Shown one piece after another: positions 44,504-59,189 of a stretch of DNA of 64,000 nt. Source of the DNA: Plumapathes pennacea (lineage: Eukaryota > Cnidaria > Anthozoa > Antipatharia > Myriopathidae); contig OZ038465.1 of assembly GCA_964036295.1 (NCBI GenBank), positions 2,613,115 to 2,677,114 on the forward strand, written 5' to 3'. Position 1 is the stretch's first letter, and each line of letters begins with the position of its first letter. The notes beneath the pieces are model-generated. The model worked only from the letters and a program-made list of their open reading frames with translations. It did not search any database and was not told where the DNA came from. The position numbers were made by a program, and so were the translations under genes.

Positions 44504-45121
44504 GGGGGACTCCCATATAAAAAAGGACGGGGATGCTCGTCGTACCTCTTAGGGGTCAAAATCACGGGTTTTGGTACCGCTTAGTGTGCTAAACACCAAA
44601 CGCTGACATTTCTATGTGACGTGGTATCGTTTAGGGGTCGGGTGTTAGTCGAATAAACTTTTTTTGTTTGAAAACAACAAGGGGCTAAGTGCTTCATGAT
44701 ATCATCTTTATAGCAATTAATTAAGAAATGTATAACGCGTCACGGAAACCATCTCGGCGGCCTCGTGGTTTTCTTACGCTACTCTCGTGTTCTCCCAACT
44801 TCCCGCGTGTTTAGATGAGGCTATATTACACGGGAACACGTTATATATTTCTTTTATAAAATAATTAGTCAAGTAAAATGCATCGCAAATCGTGTCAGCG
44901 TGTAATAAACTCTCATCTAACACGATTATTTAGCCAATCAGGGCGCGCGTAGTATAGTTATTTTATAAAAATGCATCGAAACTTTATATTCTTGTTATGT
45001 TTTTATTGGTACCCTTTAGGGGTCAAATTAAGCTCGAGCCACGCCCGTTTTAGTACCTCGTAGGGATAAAAACAAAAATTCCGGACGAGCATCCCCGTCA
45101 TTTTTATGTGGGAGTCCCCCC
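44504..45121. mobile_element. Inverted-repeat element E, copy behind receptor 5
   Basis: 618 bp, same ends and interior as the unit C copy. Candidate AATAAA at 44652-44657, 183 nt after the receptor stop. Confidence 0.75.
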
Positions 45122-45184
45122 TCCCCCACTCCCGAGATATGTGGGGTCGTGTTAACTATATCTTCTAGGTTGAAAAACATTAAA

Positions 45185-45597
<413 letters not shown>

Positions 45598-46896
45598 AGG
45601 GAACTTTCCACGGTGCTGTGATGGTGCTGTGATAAATTAGATCGTACGCTTAACAACAACATAGGAATGCCACTCCAACTGTTAGAAAAGCTCGTGTTAC
45701 CTGTGTCGTCAGCTCTTAAAATATCGATGTCATCACCATTATCAGTAATAGTACTAGATGTATAAATAGTTGTGGCAGCAGCAGCATGCATGCAGATGTA
45801 GTAATATCATTACGTTTGGCTGAATTTATTTAGTATTAGTATTTGGTAATAGTAGCAGTAATAGTAGTGGCTGTGGTGATTGGGAAAAAGAGAAATTGAA
45901 TGGTTTATTAAGAAGGCGGAAGTATTGTGTGTGCTTCAGCAATAGGAGTCACGGACTCAAAAAAAAAGAGTCTGTATAGGCGTACATGTGCAACTGCCGT
46001 CTTTGCCGTTTTGTGGTAGCTGACTTGTCAGTTATGACTATATAATAATTGACTGTATTATAATGATAAGTGCTTGAAACGAGTTCATAATTAGATATTC
46101 TCCAGGAATGTTTGACTGGATTGGCTTCGCACAATCACTCTATAAATATTCGAACGGCAGGTGATGGTTGGCGATAAAAATGGTTTTTAGTGATTATGTT
46201 TGTCTTTAGCTTAGTTTATCAGGACATAACGATGTTTTAGTTAGTCTACAGTAAAATGTAATCATGCACATAATTCTAAATTTCATCTGTCACTGAGACT
46301 GACTGTGTTGTAATCTCAGCTGGACTTGAATACAATGAATATATATGTATACCACTCCCGCCTCGGTCAGTCGGCATGCAAACACGCACCCGGACTAATG
46401 AAGCACCCGCGTGACTACACGAAAGCATACGCACTACATCCCAGTGGAACTGACAATACTTAGCGGCGTGGCATGCTTTCCGCCTTTTGCACGCGAAGAA
46501 TCGTATGGACCTACCTCTTCCTTTTAACCACCTTGGTGACCAAGCCCTCTCCGACTACTCGCACGCACGCACGCACGCACTCGGAAAGGAACGCCTGTCA
46601 CGCAGATTAAGATTCCTGCCAGCTTCGCAAAAGCGCCACAGGATACGTTCTTGCGGAGCGAAAATGTGATGAAGTGATTTCAGGTACCATGGCTGATCCT
46701 CATAAGCGTCCCGGGCGCTCATTGCTTGTGGGCGTGGCCCGACGAGCTTAAAATCAGAAGCCGTGTCTCCTTCTTCATAATAATTTCTTCTGGGTTACGA
46801 ATCAGCACACGCTGATTGGTTCACATTGTCACGTGATATGCGATGACGTAGGTGATCGCGAACAGCTTGAGATGCAGGCGATTGAATTGTATTTTC
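45598..46896. other. Tail of unit D and following non-coding sequence
   Basis: Up to 46532 it copies 35861-36782. From there to 46896 it is unique, with a (CGCA)n stretch at about 46561-46580. No supported gene. Confidence 0.55.
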
Positions 46897-48796
46897 CCGT
46901 ACGAAAATTGCTAGCCCGACTGAGCGAGAAACGGGCCCGACTCTGGCCATAATCCGATTTTTACGGCGAGATTTCAGCAAGACAAAGCGAGACGGAGATT
47001 TTGTCTCGCCACAATGTGCAAGCGTGACATTTGTCTCGCTGCGTTATCGGCGAAAACACGGCCAGACTGAGCGAGACACACAGAGACATATTTTTCTGCT
47101 TGAGCGTGCTATTTGTCAGGCTCGGTTATCGGCGAGAATGGGGTGGATCAATTTAATCGGTTGAAGGCTGAACGAGAAGCAGCGAGACAAATCGGTCAAT
47201 CCTAAACTCTGGTTTGGACTCACACTGAGCGCATTTGAGATTAAGCATGACTTATCTGATGTCACTAGCACAGCAATATTCTTGTACTGTAATCTTCCTT
47301 TTCATTCAAAGTGCTGAGTTGTGCAATGTACACAACCGCTTCTGCTTCTGAGACAAACTTGTAACATGAGCACGCATCTTCCGTTGCGGAAAGGTTTGCA
47401 CGCAATGTCTGTTCACGTAAATTAACCCAATCAATCCACACGAAAACGCAGCATATTGTTTTAGAACAGTTTTACAATTTATTACGAAACGTTTAGAGGA
47501 ACCATAGCGTGAGGAAACGAAGATTCGTGTTATCTTGGATGACACTTTTCGTCGTGTGCACCCTGAGTGAGCTTCCTGATTGGCTACATCAGGGCTGTAA
47601 ACATATCATATCACTGGCGCTAAGGCCCGGTTCAGACGCCGCTCCTGACATGCGGCGAACCTAATGCAGAAGAGCGGCGTCTGAATCAATTAGGTTCGGC
47701 ATATTTGAATTAGGTACGGCAGCGGTATTAGGTTCGACTGACGCTGTCGCATAATCCGACCTGGGAGCGACGTTGATTCAGACGCCGCTCTTCACATGTG
47801 CCGTACCTATATTATAAATTATTTTAAATTATTTTGAATTAAAAACATGTATCCTTAAACATAAGCACTATTGTGTATTTGGTGCGGCAGGAAAAGTTCG
47901 CCGTTTGAATCAACAGTCGCTCCTATGTCGAACCAGGGTCGAATCTATTACTATTAGGTTCAGCGCATGTCAGGAGCGGCGTCTGAACCGGGCCTAAGTG
48001 GTTTTATCAACGACTTCAACGGGACATCAGTTGCTTTAGCTTCGATTGAGTGAAAACTTTTGTTGCAACTACGATGGCAACGTTCATTTTGTTTGCGTTT
48101 TCAAGCGAAAGCGAATTCGTGTGAAGTTGCTATTTTGAGTAACACGCACAGGCGTGTGGCGAGATGTTCGGTACGGCTGTGGGACTGCTGAAAAGATTGA
48201 AACCGTTCGCCATCAACACTGCCCAAGACCTGAGCAAGTGAATAGGAGCCCCATCCTTCTGTATGTACCGACCAGGATTCTTGTAAAAACCCAATGAAAA
48301 GCGATTTATCGAAAGACCTATTTCTGTCAAGACTTCTGATCAAATGGCGAGCAGCCAAAAGTAAGGGAATTGAGCGAGAATTCTATCATCGATGTAATGT
48401 GGTATGTTAGCCAATATTGTTTGACGACTGAGACTTTTTCATTGTATTTTGAACAAGTATCTTAAGAGATCAATATGTAATTAAATTGCAATTTTGAATC
48501 AACTCTGCTGTGTCATTGGTTATGTGAACGCCTCGCATGTGAACTTCATCTGTTTACCAGCGATACATAAGTCAAATGACAGGCAATAATCTCGTAGAAA
48601 AAATGAGTCCAATGACGGGTGATAATCTCGCCAGAAAAAAGCCATCCATATGTCACGGTCAGTCATGTGTCTCGCTCGATTCTCGTTCAGTTATCGCCCA
48701 TTTATTATCGCTCATTGCTGAGCTCCGTCTTGCTCGTGTCTCGCTCAAATGTCTGGCTTGTTTTTCGCCCGTGTCTCGGTTATAATTTTCGTACGG
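46897..48796. mobile_element. Candidate DNA element with GAGCGAGAC-rich ends
   Basis: Begins CCGTACGAAAATT and ends AATTTTCGTACGG, a 13-bp perfect inverted repeat. About 200 bp inside both ends carry scattered (G)AGCGAGAC motifs in opposite orientation (for example ACTGAGCGAGACACACAG near 47071, TCGCTCGATTCTCG near 48670). A 371-bp MITE is nested in it. No transposase is recognised; ORFs at 48101-48358 (minus) are uninformative. The target duplication is unclear. Confidence 0.45.
47624..47994. mobile_element. Harbinger-like MITE, copy 1 (371 bp, TAA duplication)
   Basis: TAA on both sides (47621-47623, 47995-47997). Inverted ends are GGCCCGGTTCAGACGCCGCT and its mirror, continuing CCTGACATGCG.CGAACCTAAT. 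It is about 95% identical by eye to the copy at 61728. The three-base TAA/TTA target fits the PIF/Harbinger superfamily. It is non-coding. Confidence 0.75.
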
Positions 48797-48826
48797 ATTA
48801 TACTTGTGTGTAAAAAGTTTTAGTGG

Positions 48827-49140
48827 CGTCGCATCCAAACTCAACACCGTTTGGCTCTGTGGAACATGCACGGATAAACTGTATTTTAGGGAACGATTTG
48901 GCTTGCGTGTTCCGGCCGGCGGAAGCTTTGAGAATAGCCGTAAACAAATGTTTGATGGATTGGATTATTTGGTGGATACCGCTACGGGATTGCAATCTGT
49001 CGTCGCTACTTTATTTAATCCCGATGGAACTTTCTGTGGCAACACGAAATACTTTGAGAAAGCACCAGGCCGAAAACGGACATCAAAGCTATGATGACTG
49101 TTTAGCCGTAAACATTTACACTGTACATGACATATATGTT
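48827..49140. repeat. Dispersed repeat R, intact copy
   Basis: CTCAACACCGTTTGGCTCTG through CGAAATACTTTGAGAAAGCA. A second copy is split by a nested insertion into 54888-55056 and 56685-56815. The 96-codon ORF (48804-49094) is not open in the second copy and I do not call it a gene. Confidence 0.6.
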
Positions 49141-49149
49141 GCCTCATAC

Positions 49150-49787
49150 ATACTGTTAGCTGTTTTGTACAGTTTTTTCGCCCAAAATAGATCCTTTTGT
49201 GTGACGAAATATCCATCCTCGTAACTCAAGACTCAATCAACGCGGCTTTGTGAGCATATTACATGTATCATACTGCGAGCCTGTGCCGTCAAAATGCTTC
49301 GGCTTATCGTATATAGTGCCTGTTGAAATGTTTCTTCAATTCGACCATGTAGCTTATGTTTTGCAATGGTAACTGTATGCTAGAAATGAAAAACACACCG
49401 AAATAGCCCCAAGCATTGAACTTGTTAGTCACAAATGGACTGAACACGCTGTGAAACAAAACTGCGAGAATATTGTAAACAACTCTCGTGTTACATTCCT
49501 CGCTTTCAATTTTATATTTGCCACAAAGCACGAATACTCGAAAGCCTAATAAAAAACGCAGAAAGAAAACAGATAAGTATCGGAGCTATGGCTGGATTAA
49601 TCGTGGCCTCTGATTAGAAATAAGTGTTCGAAGCCAAACTGTCAAAAATACAGTAAGTGTCGCAAGTCACCCACAGGGTCACGCATTACTCTTATGAGTG
49701 TTGTATGGAAATTTATAATTTAATCAGGTTTTATTTGAGCGAAGTCTCAAAAACCAAGTTCTCTATGCTGCATAATATTTTTCTGGT
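49150..49787. other. No recognisable gene
   Basis: Unique-looking AT-rich sequence with only short ORFs. Confidence 0.5.
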
Positions 49788-49797
49788 GAGACTGAAA

Positions 49798-49976
49798 CCC
49801 GGTGGGGTACTCCGATATATATGCCATATAGGTATGTGCCGTGTACATTTTTGAAGTTAGGTCTGAAATAGCGTATAGAAAATCAGATATTTTGGTCTGA
49901 AATAGGCTAAGGGTTTTCAGGACCGGGCGGCACACCCGCGCATAATTATGATGAGTATCCCCCCTCCCTTCCCCCG
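49798..49976. mobile_element. Poly-G/C-ended MITE, copy 1 (179 bp)
   Basis: Starts CCCGGTGGGGTACTCC and ends TATCCCCCCTCCC..CCCCCGG. Inner matches to the other copies are GCCATATAGGTATGTGCCG and TTTGGTCTGAAATAGG. Ten-base flanks GAGACTGAAA (49788-49797) and GGGACTGAAA (49977-49986) differ at one base. Confidence 0.7.
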
Positions 49977-49989
49977 GGGACTGAAAGTC

Positions 49990-50682
49990 TCTCTTGAGAG
50001 TCTCGCTCTTGTCCCTACTTTTACTTTTAGTTTATCCTGGTCTCGACCCAACTCACGCCACGAGCTCACTGGCAAACCAGTCTTGTTTCAAATTTAGGAT
50101 AGAGCGGGTTCTTACTTATCTTCCCTGGTCATTTATTTTTGCAATGAGTAACATTTGTCCGTAAACAACAGCACAATGTTAGTGATATTGTACAAAGCCG
50201 TTCGTATAGTTCTAATGGGCAGCCAACACAACACTTAAAGTCGTATAACGCAAACAAGAAATTTTATAGAGGGGAGACGCTTCTTTCAAATTTTGGCTGA
50301 GAGGGCCAGAAAGTTGGCTAAATTATCAATTTTCACTACATCAAACAAAAACGGATGGATTAGAAAACTCAAGAGTTCGAGAGTTGAGCCACAAGACTGA
50401 TCAGAGGCAAACTTCTCCTTAGTTTTGATACATAATCAGTATGGAGAAAATGCTCGCCGATATCTTGTCTGGGTTCAACCTGACTATCAATTCGACAGTG
50501 CTCGACCTTAAGGTTTTAGATTGGTTGCTTTTTAGACTGTAGATTGATTTCAAGCAATAGAAAATTTCACAAATCATGGTTGCTCGACCCTGAACTTACC
50601 TGCCCGACCAAAATATTTGGTTGCTCCGGGCATAGCGTGTTACTGTCGAGCACCGGATGCTTTTAGGGTATGTTTTCATTGC
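49990..50682. other. No recognisable gene
   Basis: Non-coding; nothing beyond ordinary AT-rich sequence seen. Confidence 0.5.
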
Positions 50683-52220
50683 AGTTTTAAAACTATAATC
50701 TCTGAAATTTCTGAACTAAAATCTCTGAACTGTCAGGTTCTGTCATTATCCAGACATTTTACTGATTAAATCCGCAAGCGGATAATCCCCGAGCGAAGCG
50801 AGGGTAATAATCACGACGTTAATGCTGCAAAATCGCCTTATTTGAAGACTCCAAGCGTGTCGCCATCTCGAAATTTAATGTTCGTCTGTCAGTCTGCCGT
50901 ACAACTTTTTAGGCCAGGTGCCTAAGGCAATGACGTAATAATTATCGATTGGCGTCTCCGCCAGTATTTTTACTGACATTCGGAAAAAAAAGATTTGAAC
51001 GAAGCAATAATTGTACGTAACTGCGTTCACGAAAAATGAATTTGAAAACTGGAAAACTTGAAACAGAACGATCTTGAAACAGATACTTATTCAGAAAGGG
51101 CAAGCAAAGGTTAGTGGAAATCGAACAATCACGTGACAAATATATTCTACCCGTATCTTCTGACTCGATCACTTCAAGAATGTATTAAAATCTGTATGCT
51201 GATCATTTTCCCTCGAAGTATTGTTTTAATACGCTTCTGTCGCCAGTTTCGGCTCCGTATTCGCTCAGAGCAATCGAAACTTGGAGTCTCGAATGATTTA
51301 GTCAGATGTCTAATTTCTTTTAAGACTAAAACTGTAACAAATGCCGTTATCTGACATGCGGTGATTGCGGCGCGAATCGTTCACAAGCCCTTAGACGTAT
51401 GACTAGCTCTGAAGCCCATGTACAATTTGAAGTAAACCCTTCAAGTTTTGCTTTGATTCTGGGAGAAATCATGCTGTTTTGAGCGGGTTCACATACAAAA
51501 CAATTCGAGCTCATTAAACATGCATGCCTGAGTCTGGTGCATGCAGTCCAGAGTAAAAACAAATTGCACAGGAAACCTATTTAACTGTACTGCCTATGAA
51601 TTCAAAATTGGAAAATCAGAGTTCATTTTTTCCCGTACTACGACGGCCGACCAACTTCAAAATTTTGAGAACGTGCTTAACAGACTGTGAATTAATTTGA
51701 CGTGCCGACCGTTGGAAATAGGTACTTCGTCACGCAATCGACTCTTTTTTCAACGCAAAAGTATAACACACACCAATCTTTTTCTCCTTCCTTTGCGTGT
51801 AGCACTTGACTTCGAAGAAAAGATTGAGTCAACATTTCGATAAAACAAAGGCTACTCTTGTTGGGAGTACCAAAGTAAAAGTCCCATCAAAGGCAGAGCG
51901 AGGGTATCTACAATTATCGTATTTCTAGTATAAATAAATCTTATAGTACCATGGTTTCATAAACTGTTAATTCAGCTGCAAAACTGCCGTTTCAAATGAC
52001 GTAGCTGTCTTGAGAGCTTGTTTGATACCTTATTGCAATATTATTTCGGTTTATTACAAGATAAAGCAAACGTTCGATTTTAATACCGACAAGATGAATA
52101 ACTAATTCTGTTCGACATGGGGCCGTTCTACAGCCGAAAGTTCAAAAACTCGTTCGAGTTTGAAATCGTTCGATCGGTCTCACGTGGCGGGCCAAGGAAT
52201 AAAGATTAGAGCGAGAGGAA
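50683..52220. repeat. Direct copy of 5930-6665 with ~760 bp extra
   Basis: Homologous outside about 50748-51505, which is absent from the upstream copy. The extra part contains CCCCGAGCGAAGCGAGGGTA ... CGTGTCGCCATCTCGAAAT, itself repeated at 59821-59912. Confidence 0.7.
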
Positions 52221-52230
52221 AGTTAAAACA

Positions 52231-53375
52231 GATAGTGACTAAAAGAACACACGAGTGACCACGAGTGACCACGAATGACCACGAATGACTACGAGTCAAA
52301 ATAAGCCCCTCACGTGACTGTAACGTCATTTTATTGTCATTTTAAATATCATGCACCCATGATAAAGTGTAAAAATTTCACTAGCGTCATTTTAAAAAAA
52401 CAAACACTTTAAAGAAAACGCCGACCACAAGGCGTAAAGTACACACAAATATGTCCCTTGCGTGACGAATCACGTGTCAGCGTCGGCTGTAGACAACGTG
52501 ACACTACCGGACAGATTTGGCTCTTTTAATTAAGTCGTGGGAATTGCTCACTAAATTCACATGGCGTGGGAACCTACATATGATTGGCTGATCGCAGAGA
52601 TAAGGCTGCTGCCACAAAAAAAATTGCATTTCTGGTCCTCTTGCCATGGAAGTCCGAATAAAAAAACGGAAAGATTTTACTCCAAAAAAGTACGACCAAA
52701 GTAAGACAACGAAAAGACCTAACACTGGAGTGAAAGACGTGGAGGTTGTTACTATCGGCGACGTGGAAAATAAATAGGGACAACCGGCGGAATAACAGAA
52801 TTTCAGTAACTGAACAGAAACGTGCGAAAGGTGCTGCAGTCAGATGCCGAAAGCGATGATTCTGAGTCACTACCAAATGCTGCACAGCAAAGTCCCGGCA
52901 GTCCCGGCAGTCGTTTGTATTTAGTAAAATTTTTCAGACTCGGGGACACCCGATAAGCCGGTCATAAATAAAATTGATGTCACAGTCACGCGAGGGACTT
53001 ACTTTAACTCTTGGGGCCAGTTGTTCAAAGTGTGAATAATGGATAAGTGTTAAAACTTAGCCTTATAGTATTAACTGGATAAGAATTTCTCCGGTGGATA
53101 GCGCTATCCACTCTTTGAACAACTGGGCCCTGGTCGTTTGTAGCCTGTTCTGTTGGTAATGACGTCACTGTCACGCTATGAATACTTTACGCCTTGTGGT
53201 CGGCGTTTTCTTCAAAGTTTTTGTTTTACACTTCATGAGCGAGTGATTTTACATTTCACATTTAAATGATATTAAAATGACGTCACAGTCACACGAGGAG
53301 CTTATTTTGACTCATGGTCACTCGTGGTCATTCGTGGTAACTCGTGGTCACTCGTGTGTTCTTTTAGTCACTATC
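52231..53375. mobile_element. Non-autonomous MULE-type element, 1145 bp, 10-bp target duplication
   Basis: Perfect 10-base flanks AGTTAAAACA (52221-52230 and 53376-53385). Ends GATAGTGACTAAAAGAACAC and mirror; the inverted repeat runs roughly 230 bp and starts with tandem GACCACGAGT/GACCACGAAT blocks, further in AACGCCGACCACAAGGCGTA. A 10-bp duplication is typical of Mutator-like elements. The only interior ORF of note is 43 codons (52648-52779), Lys-rich, unrecognised. Confidence 0.75.
53013..53130. mobile_element. Small nested MITE (~118 bp)
   Basis: Ends GGGGCCAGTTGTTCAAAG and CTTTGAACAACTGGGCCC are inverted repeats; the centre has the palindrome GTGGATAGCGCTATCCAC. It lies inside the 1145-bp element. 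Confidence 0.65.
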
Positions 53376-53385
53376 AGTTAAAACA

Positions 53386-53970
53386 GTCCAAAGACCAACA
53401 TAAATAAGTCATGGCAGTTCCCACGGAATTTCTGAGTGCGAACACAGGTTGGTTTGGTTTTCGAAGGTGACAATCGGGTTCAAAGAGACAGCGGGATGAC
53501 GGTAAGTGAATAGTGACTTGCATGAACAACACTGATATGACAGCAGCCAGACACACGAAATTAACTTGTGTAATGTTTAATTTGAACAGATTGCCAAATA
53601 ACCTTCCTCAGAGAACCTTTAGTGTATTCGCACGACTACACCAAGTAGTTCACGCGAATTCAAATGCCTATTTTTCATCATTTTGGAGTGCGAATTTCCC
53701 ATAATATATTCCCGAGTAATACAAAATGTAGGTGCTCGTTCGCTATAAAAATTTATAATATTTCAGAGTAGTGTACCTTTATGAACCTTTTGTTTTCGTA
53801 CTTTCACGGACAAGAAATGCGACTTAATGCTGCTAAATGTGGAAGGTTATTTCCTCAAAATAACTGGCGACTTATGAACAGATTTTGGCAGATTTAATTT
53901 CTGAAAGAGCCTTCGACCGATGAACACGAAAGGAGAGATGTTTGCTGTTTGAACTTATGCACCAGTCAAT
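53386..53970. other. No recognisable gene
   Basis: Unique-looking sequence; short ORF 53513-53704 has no motif. Confidence 0.5.
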
Positions 53971-54160
53971 TGTATGGTTAATAGATTTAGTTACAGTTTT
54001 AAACAAGAAAGAAACTGTCTTGCTTCCGTGTTCTGACTTGGTTTAATACAGCGAGGGTAAGCCTCGGCAGTATTTACCTGACCTTTGGTTACTTCTAGTT
54101 TCACTGCCTACTTCTTTCGCATGCGAAATGGTGTTAATGGAAGTTTACACTTTAGTGTAA
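53971..54160. repeat. Third copy of the 11934-12130 repeat, with empty TTAA site
   Basis: GGTTAATAGATTTAGTTACA here corresponds to the point in unit B where the 457-bp element is inserted; the single TTAA is at 53978-53981. Confidence 0.7.
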
Positions 54161-54481
54161 TGCACCAGTCAATTGTAACCCCCACCTCGGGGAATGGTGG
54201 GGCAATGTGGGGCATTTTTTCCCATCTGAAAGGTGTTTAAGCCCGAAGGAGTGGGGGAATTTTCTCTTCATGATTCCCGACCTGCGAAGTGGTGCATAAA
54301 CTTGAGTTAACAACCTGAGCTTGCGTTACTGGTGTACCATTAGCCATAGCTTGCCATCAACACATCGGCATTTTACAGTATCCTGTTGACAGCTTACTGT
54401 CAGTAGCCTTATTCTGTAGCACATGTTGGAATGCTTTTAGAACCTGATACACTCCGTGTTACTTACGCATTGGTCCTTTTA

Positions 54482-54811
54482 CCCGGGGGGGGGGGGGGGG
54501 GGGTACTCCTCAAAATTTTGGGTGGGAGTGTGCCGCCCAAGACTGAAAACCCTTACCCTGTTTCAGACCAAAATTTGCAATTTTTGACCCTATTTCAGAC
54601 CAAGATTTGTAATTTTCGACCCTATTTCAGACCAAAATGTGCAATTTTCGACCCTATTTCAGACCAAATGTCAAAATATCCGACCCTATTTCAGACTAAA
54701 ATGCTAAAATCGATACCCTATTTCAGACTAAAATGCTGAAAATGATACCCTTTGGGGCGGCACATACCTATATGGCTCATATTTGGGAGTACCCCCCCCC
54801 CCCCCCCCCCG
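54482..54811. mobile_element. Poly-G/C-ended MITE, copy 2 (330 bp)
   Basis: Begins CCC plus ~19 G then GTACTCC and ends GGAGTACC plus a C run. Flanked by perfect 10-bp duplications GGTCCTTTTA (54472-54481, 54812-54821). The interior is four to five tandem ~33-bp units (ACCCTATTTCAGACCAAAAT), which explains the repetitive 102-codon ORF here. Confidence 0.85.
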
Positions 54812-54887
54812 GGTCCTTTTAGTTAAGCTTCAACCAGTCAGGAAGGCGAGAACATGGCCTCACCACCTGTTTGCGTGAGTGAGAAAC

Positions 54888-56815
<1,928 letters not shown>

Positions 56816-57365
56816 ACTCACGGATATGCGTAGCATATCTGGGAGTCTTTGGTGTCTACAATCTGTCGCTCACTCACTCACTCAATCACTCACTCGGTGT
56901 GTTTTTGGCGCGGTTGCTAAGTCAGTAGGACTGTCTCACCATGGCGGTGGACGGCTGAATGTTTGTCAAGTCAGATCAGTTCTATTTTGCTTTGAGCTGC
57001 CGCCAAGTTTAACAGAGCCTCAACAAAACTTGTGATTAACAGTGCCACAGCTGTAGCTGCGCTCATCCGAAGCTCTAATCACAGTAAAAGCAGGCAGATG
57101 TTAGCAACTGTAAACGATATCATCTTCCGGCGTAACCTTTTCCCTGATCAATGAGATGACTAACGCGCTTTGATGTCGGGCCAATGTTGGTGTAAACTAA
57201 TCTAACAGCGTCGCCGCTAAGCTCGCCTCGTTGCCTATAGTCTTTCGAAAGTTCTGATTCGGGTTCCCTAAAGTTCGATTATACGATTGGCAGGCCATGC
57301 ACTTGTGCCAGTTAAAGCCTTGACCGGCTAGTCACGTTCATCGCGCAAGTCGCAATACCTCCATA
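56816..57365. other. No recognisable gene
   Basis: Contains a short ACTC repeat (about 56870-56900). The 69-codon ORF at 56826 translates that repeat. Confidence 0.5.
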
Positions 57366-59185
57366 TACAGCATGAAGAGCCGCAGCCGGGTTGAGCCATA
57401 AGTATCCGTTGCTAACCAAGCTGTTTTAATCTCAATTAACTGCGACGAACAAAGCTGTAAGCAAAACAGCACGCAAGCGCCTCAATCCTTGGGGTGAGAA
57501 TGTTTCCCGTGGGGCAAACGCCAGCCCGCTGAGCTGCTTTGCGAAGACCGGATATCAAGAATTCACTGAGCTTTGGGGCCGTTTTGCTGTAGTCTCTTCA
57601 AAGTTTGTCATTTTTTTCTTCGACAAATGGGCTGATATACTGAACTATTGCGAAACTTTAAAGTAACCGTCCGTCGCCGAGTATTAAAATTGACAACTTT
57701 TTATCCAACAAAAATAAGCTGACACACAAGATTGAAGCGTAGATCAGTCTTGGAAAAAAGCCAATCACTACAAAAACGGTTTTACCTGCTTCGACTTCAC
57801 TTCCGTGCAATATTCCCTCACAAAGATTTGTATCGAAACATCCACCTCCTGGAACATTGCAGCGACTAAGACTCTGCCGGGTCAGGTAATAACCGAAGTC
57901 GTAAAAAAATATATCCGAAATTATAGTAATAGTAGCAGGTTGATAGCCCGGGGGGGGGGGGGGGGGGGTACCATATATGAGCCATATAGGTATGTGCCGC
58001 CCCAAAGGGTATCATTTTCAGCATTTTAGCATTTTAGTCTGAAATAAGGTCGGAGATTTTGATATTTGGTCTGAAATAGGGTCGAAAATTGCAAATTTTG
58101 GTGTGAAATACTGTCAAAAATCGCAAATGTTGGTCTGAAATCAGTCCCTGGCGGCACACTCCCACCCAAAATTTTGAGGAGTACCCCCCCGGGGGGTTGA
58201 TAGCCAAGATGTTCTCCTTTTTTTCGCACAAGGTTGCGGTTCAACTCAAACCTCCAAACACCACTGAAAACACCAGTAGACTTCTCGACAAAAACTTCAG
58301 TCAAACTATAAATATTTCGCCCTGTAATTGATCAAAAACCCAAACGACCATGTATGAGTTAATGCTCTTGTACTTTCTGTGTGACTCTGCCCGGAGTTTC
58401 GTCTTGTGTTCTGCTAACAAAGCTTAATTTAGCCTTGAACCATTCCATTTGCCGCAATGAGTAAAATACATTCCATAAAATAGGTGATATCATTCTTCCG
58501 GCTGCCTGCAATGTTCCCGCAATGTCCAAACATCGATCAGTTTTGAAAATTAAACTTAATCTTTTGTTATGACTATATAAACCCTGGGCCTGCGCGAGTT
58601 CACAAGTAATTATGCTGTGATCAGATAATACTATACGCGGGCCAAGGGCTAGACCTTTGACAAGCACCATGGGCTTCATTCGCGAGGTTATCTCGCAGTA
58701 ATATGGTTCGCTCAAAACCAGCGATTGAACGGATCTGGCCGTCACACAAAAAGAGCCACAATCACTTCAACATATCACTTTTAAGGCTATGAGCCATACT
58801 TTAAGAAACAGAAGTCTAAACTAATATATATCTATTCATCCTGAAATTTGCAGCTAAACAATTATAGAGCAAGATCCGGCCATAAAACCAAACATGTGGC
58901 CAGAACGTACACATGAGAAATCGGCCCAAATAAATCTCGCAGATTAACTGGAATAGCAATAGCTTACCCTCAACCGATTATACCACTACACAAGCGATTC
59001 GCTAGCCCTCTCAATCCTGCCTCTCATCCTAATGCCCAGCAAATGTAATTTTATTCCTAAAACAGAAACTGAATGCTATCATGCTGATTTCATGACAGTT
59101 GAGAGTTGGCTGGTGTGGATGAGGAGCCGACAGTTATTGAAATAATACTGGACATATTTCACTGATAACATAAGGAGCCAGAAGG
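57366..59185. repeat. Inverted copy of 20395-22191
   Basis: Contains one poly-G/C-ended MITE missing from the other copy and lacks one of two ~110-bp tandem blocks near 21405-21780. The ORFs (57658-58005, 58359-58745) are therefore repeat-derived. Confidence 0.75.
57949..58195. mobile_element. Poly-G/C-ended MITE, copy 3 (247 bp), empty site known
   Basis: Ten-base duplication GTTGATAGCC (57939-57948, 58196-58205). The inverted paralogous segment has the uninterrupted counterpart at 21350-21359 (GGCTTTCAAC on the plus strand). Interior with TATGAGCCATATAGGTATGT and TCTGAAATAGGGTCG, opposite orientation to copy 2. Confidence 0.85.
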
Positions 59186-59189
59186 TGTT

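Noticed and set aside
48804..49224. 96- and 133-codon ORFs in repeat R
   Set aside because: Not open in the second copy at 54888-56815.
54431..54739. 102-codon ORF with FQTK repeats
   Set aside because: Translation of the ~33-bp tandem units inside a MITE.
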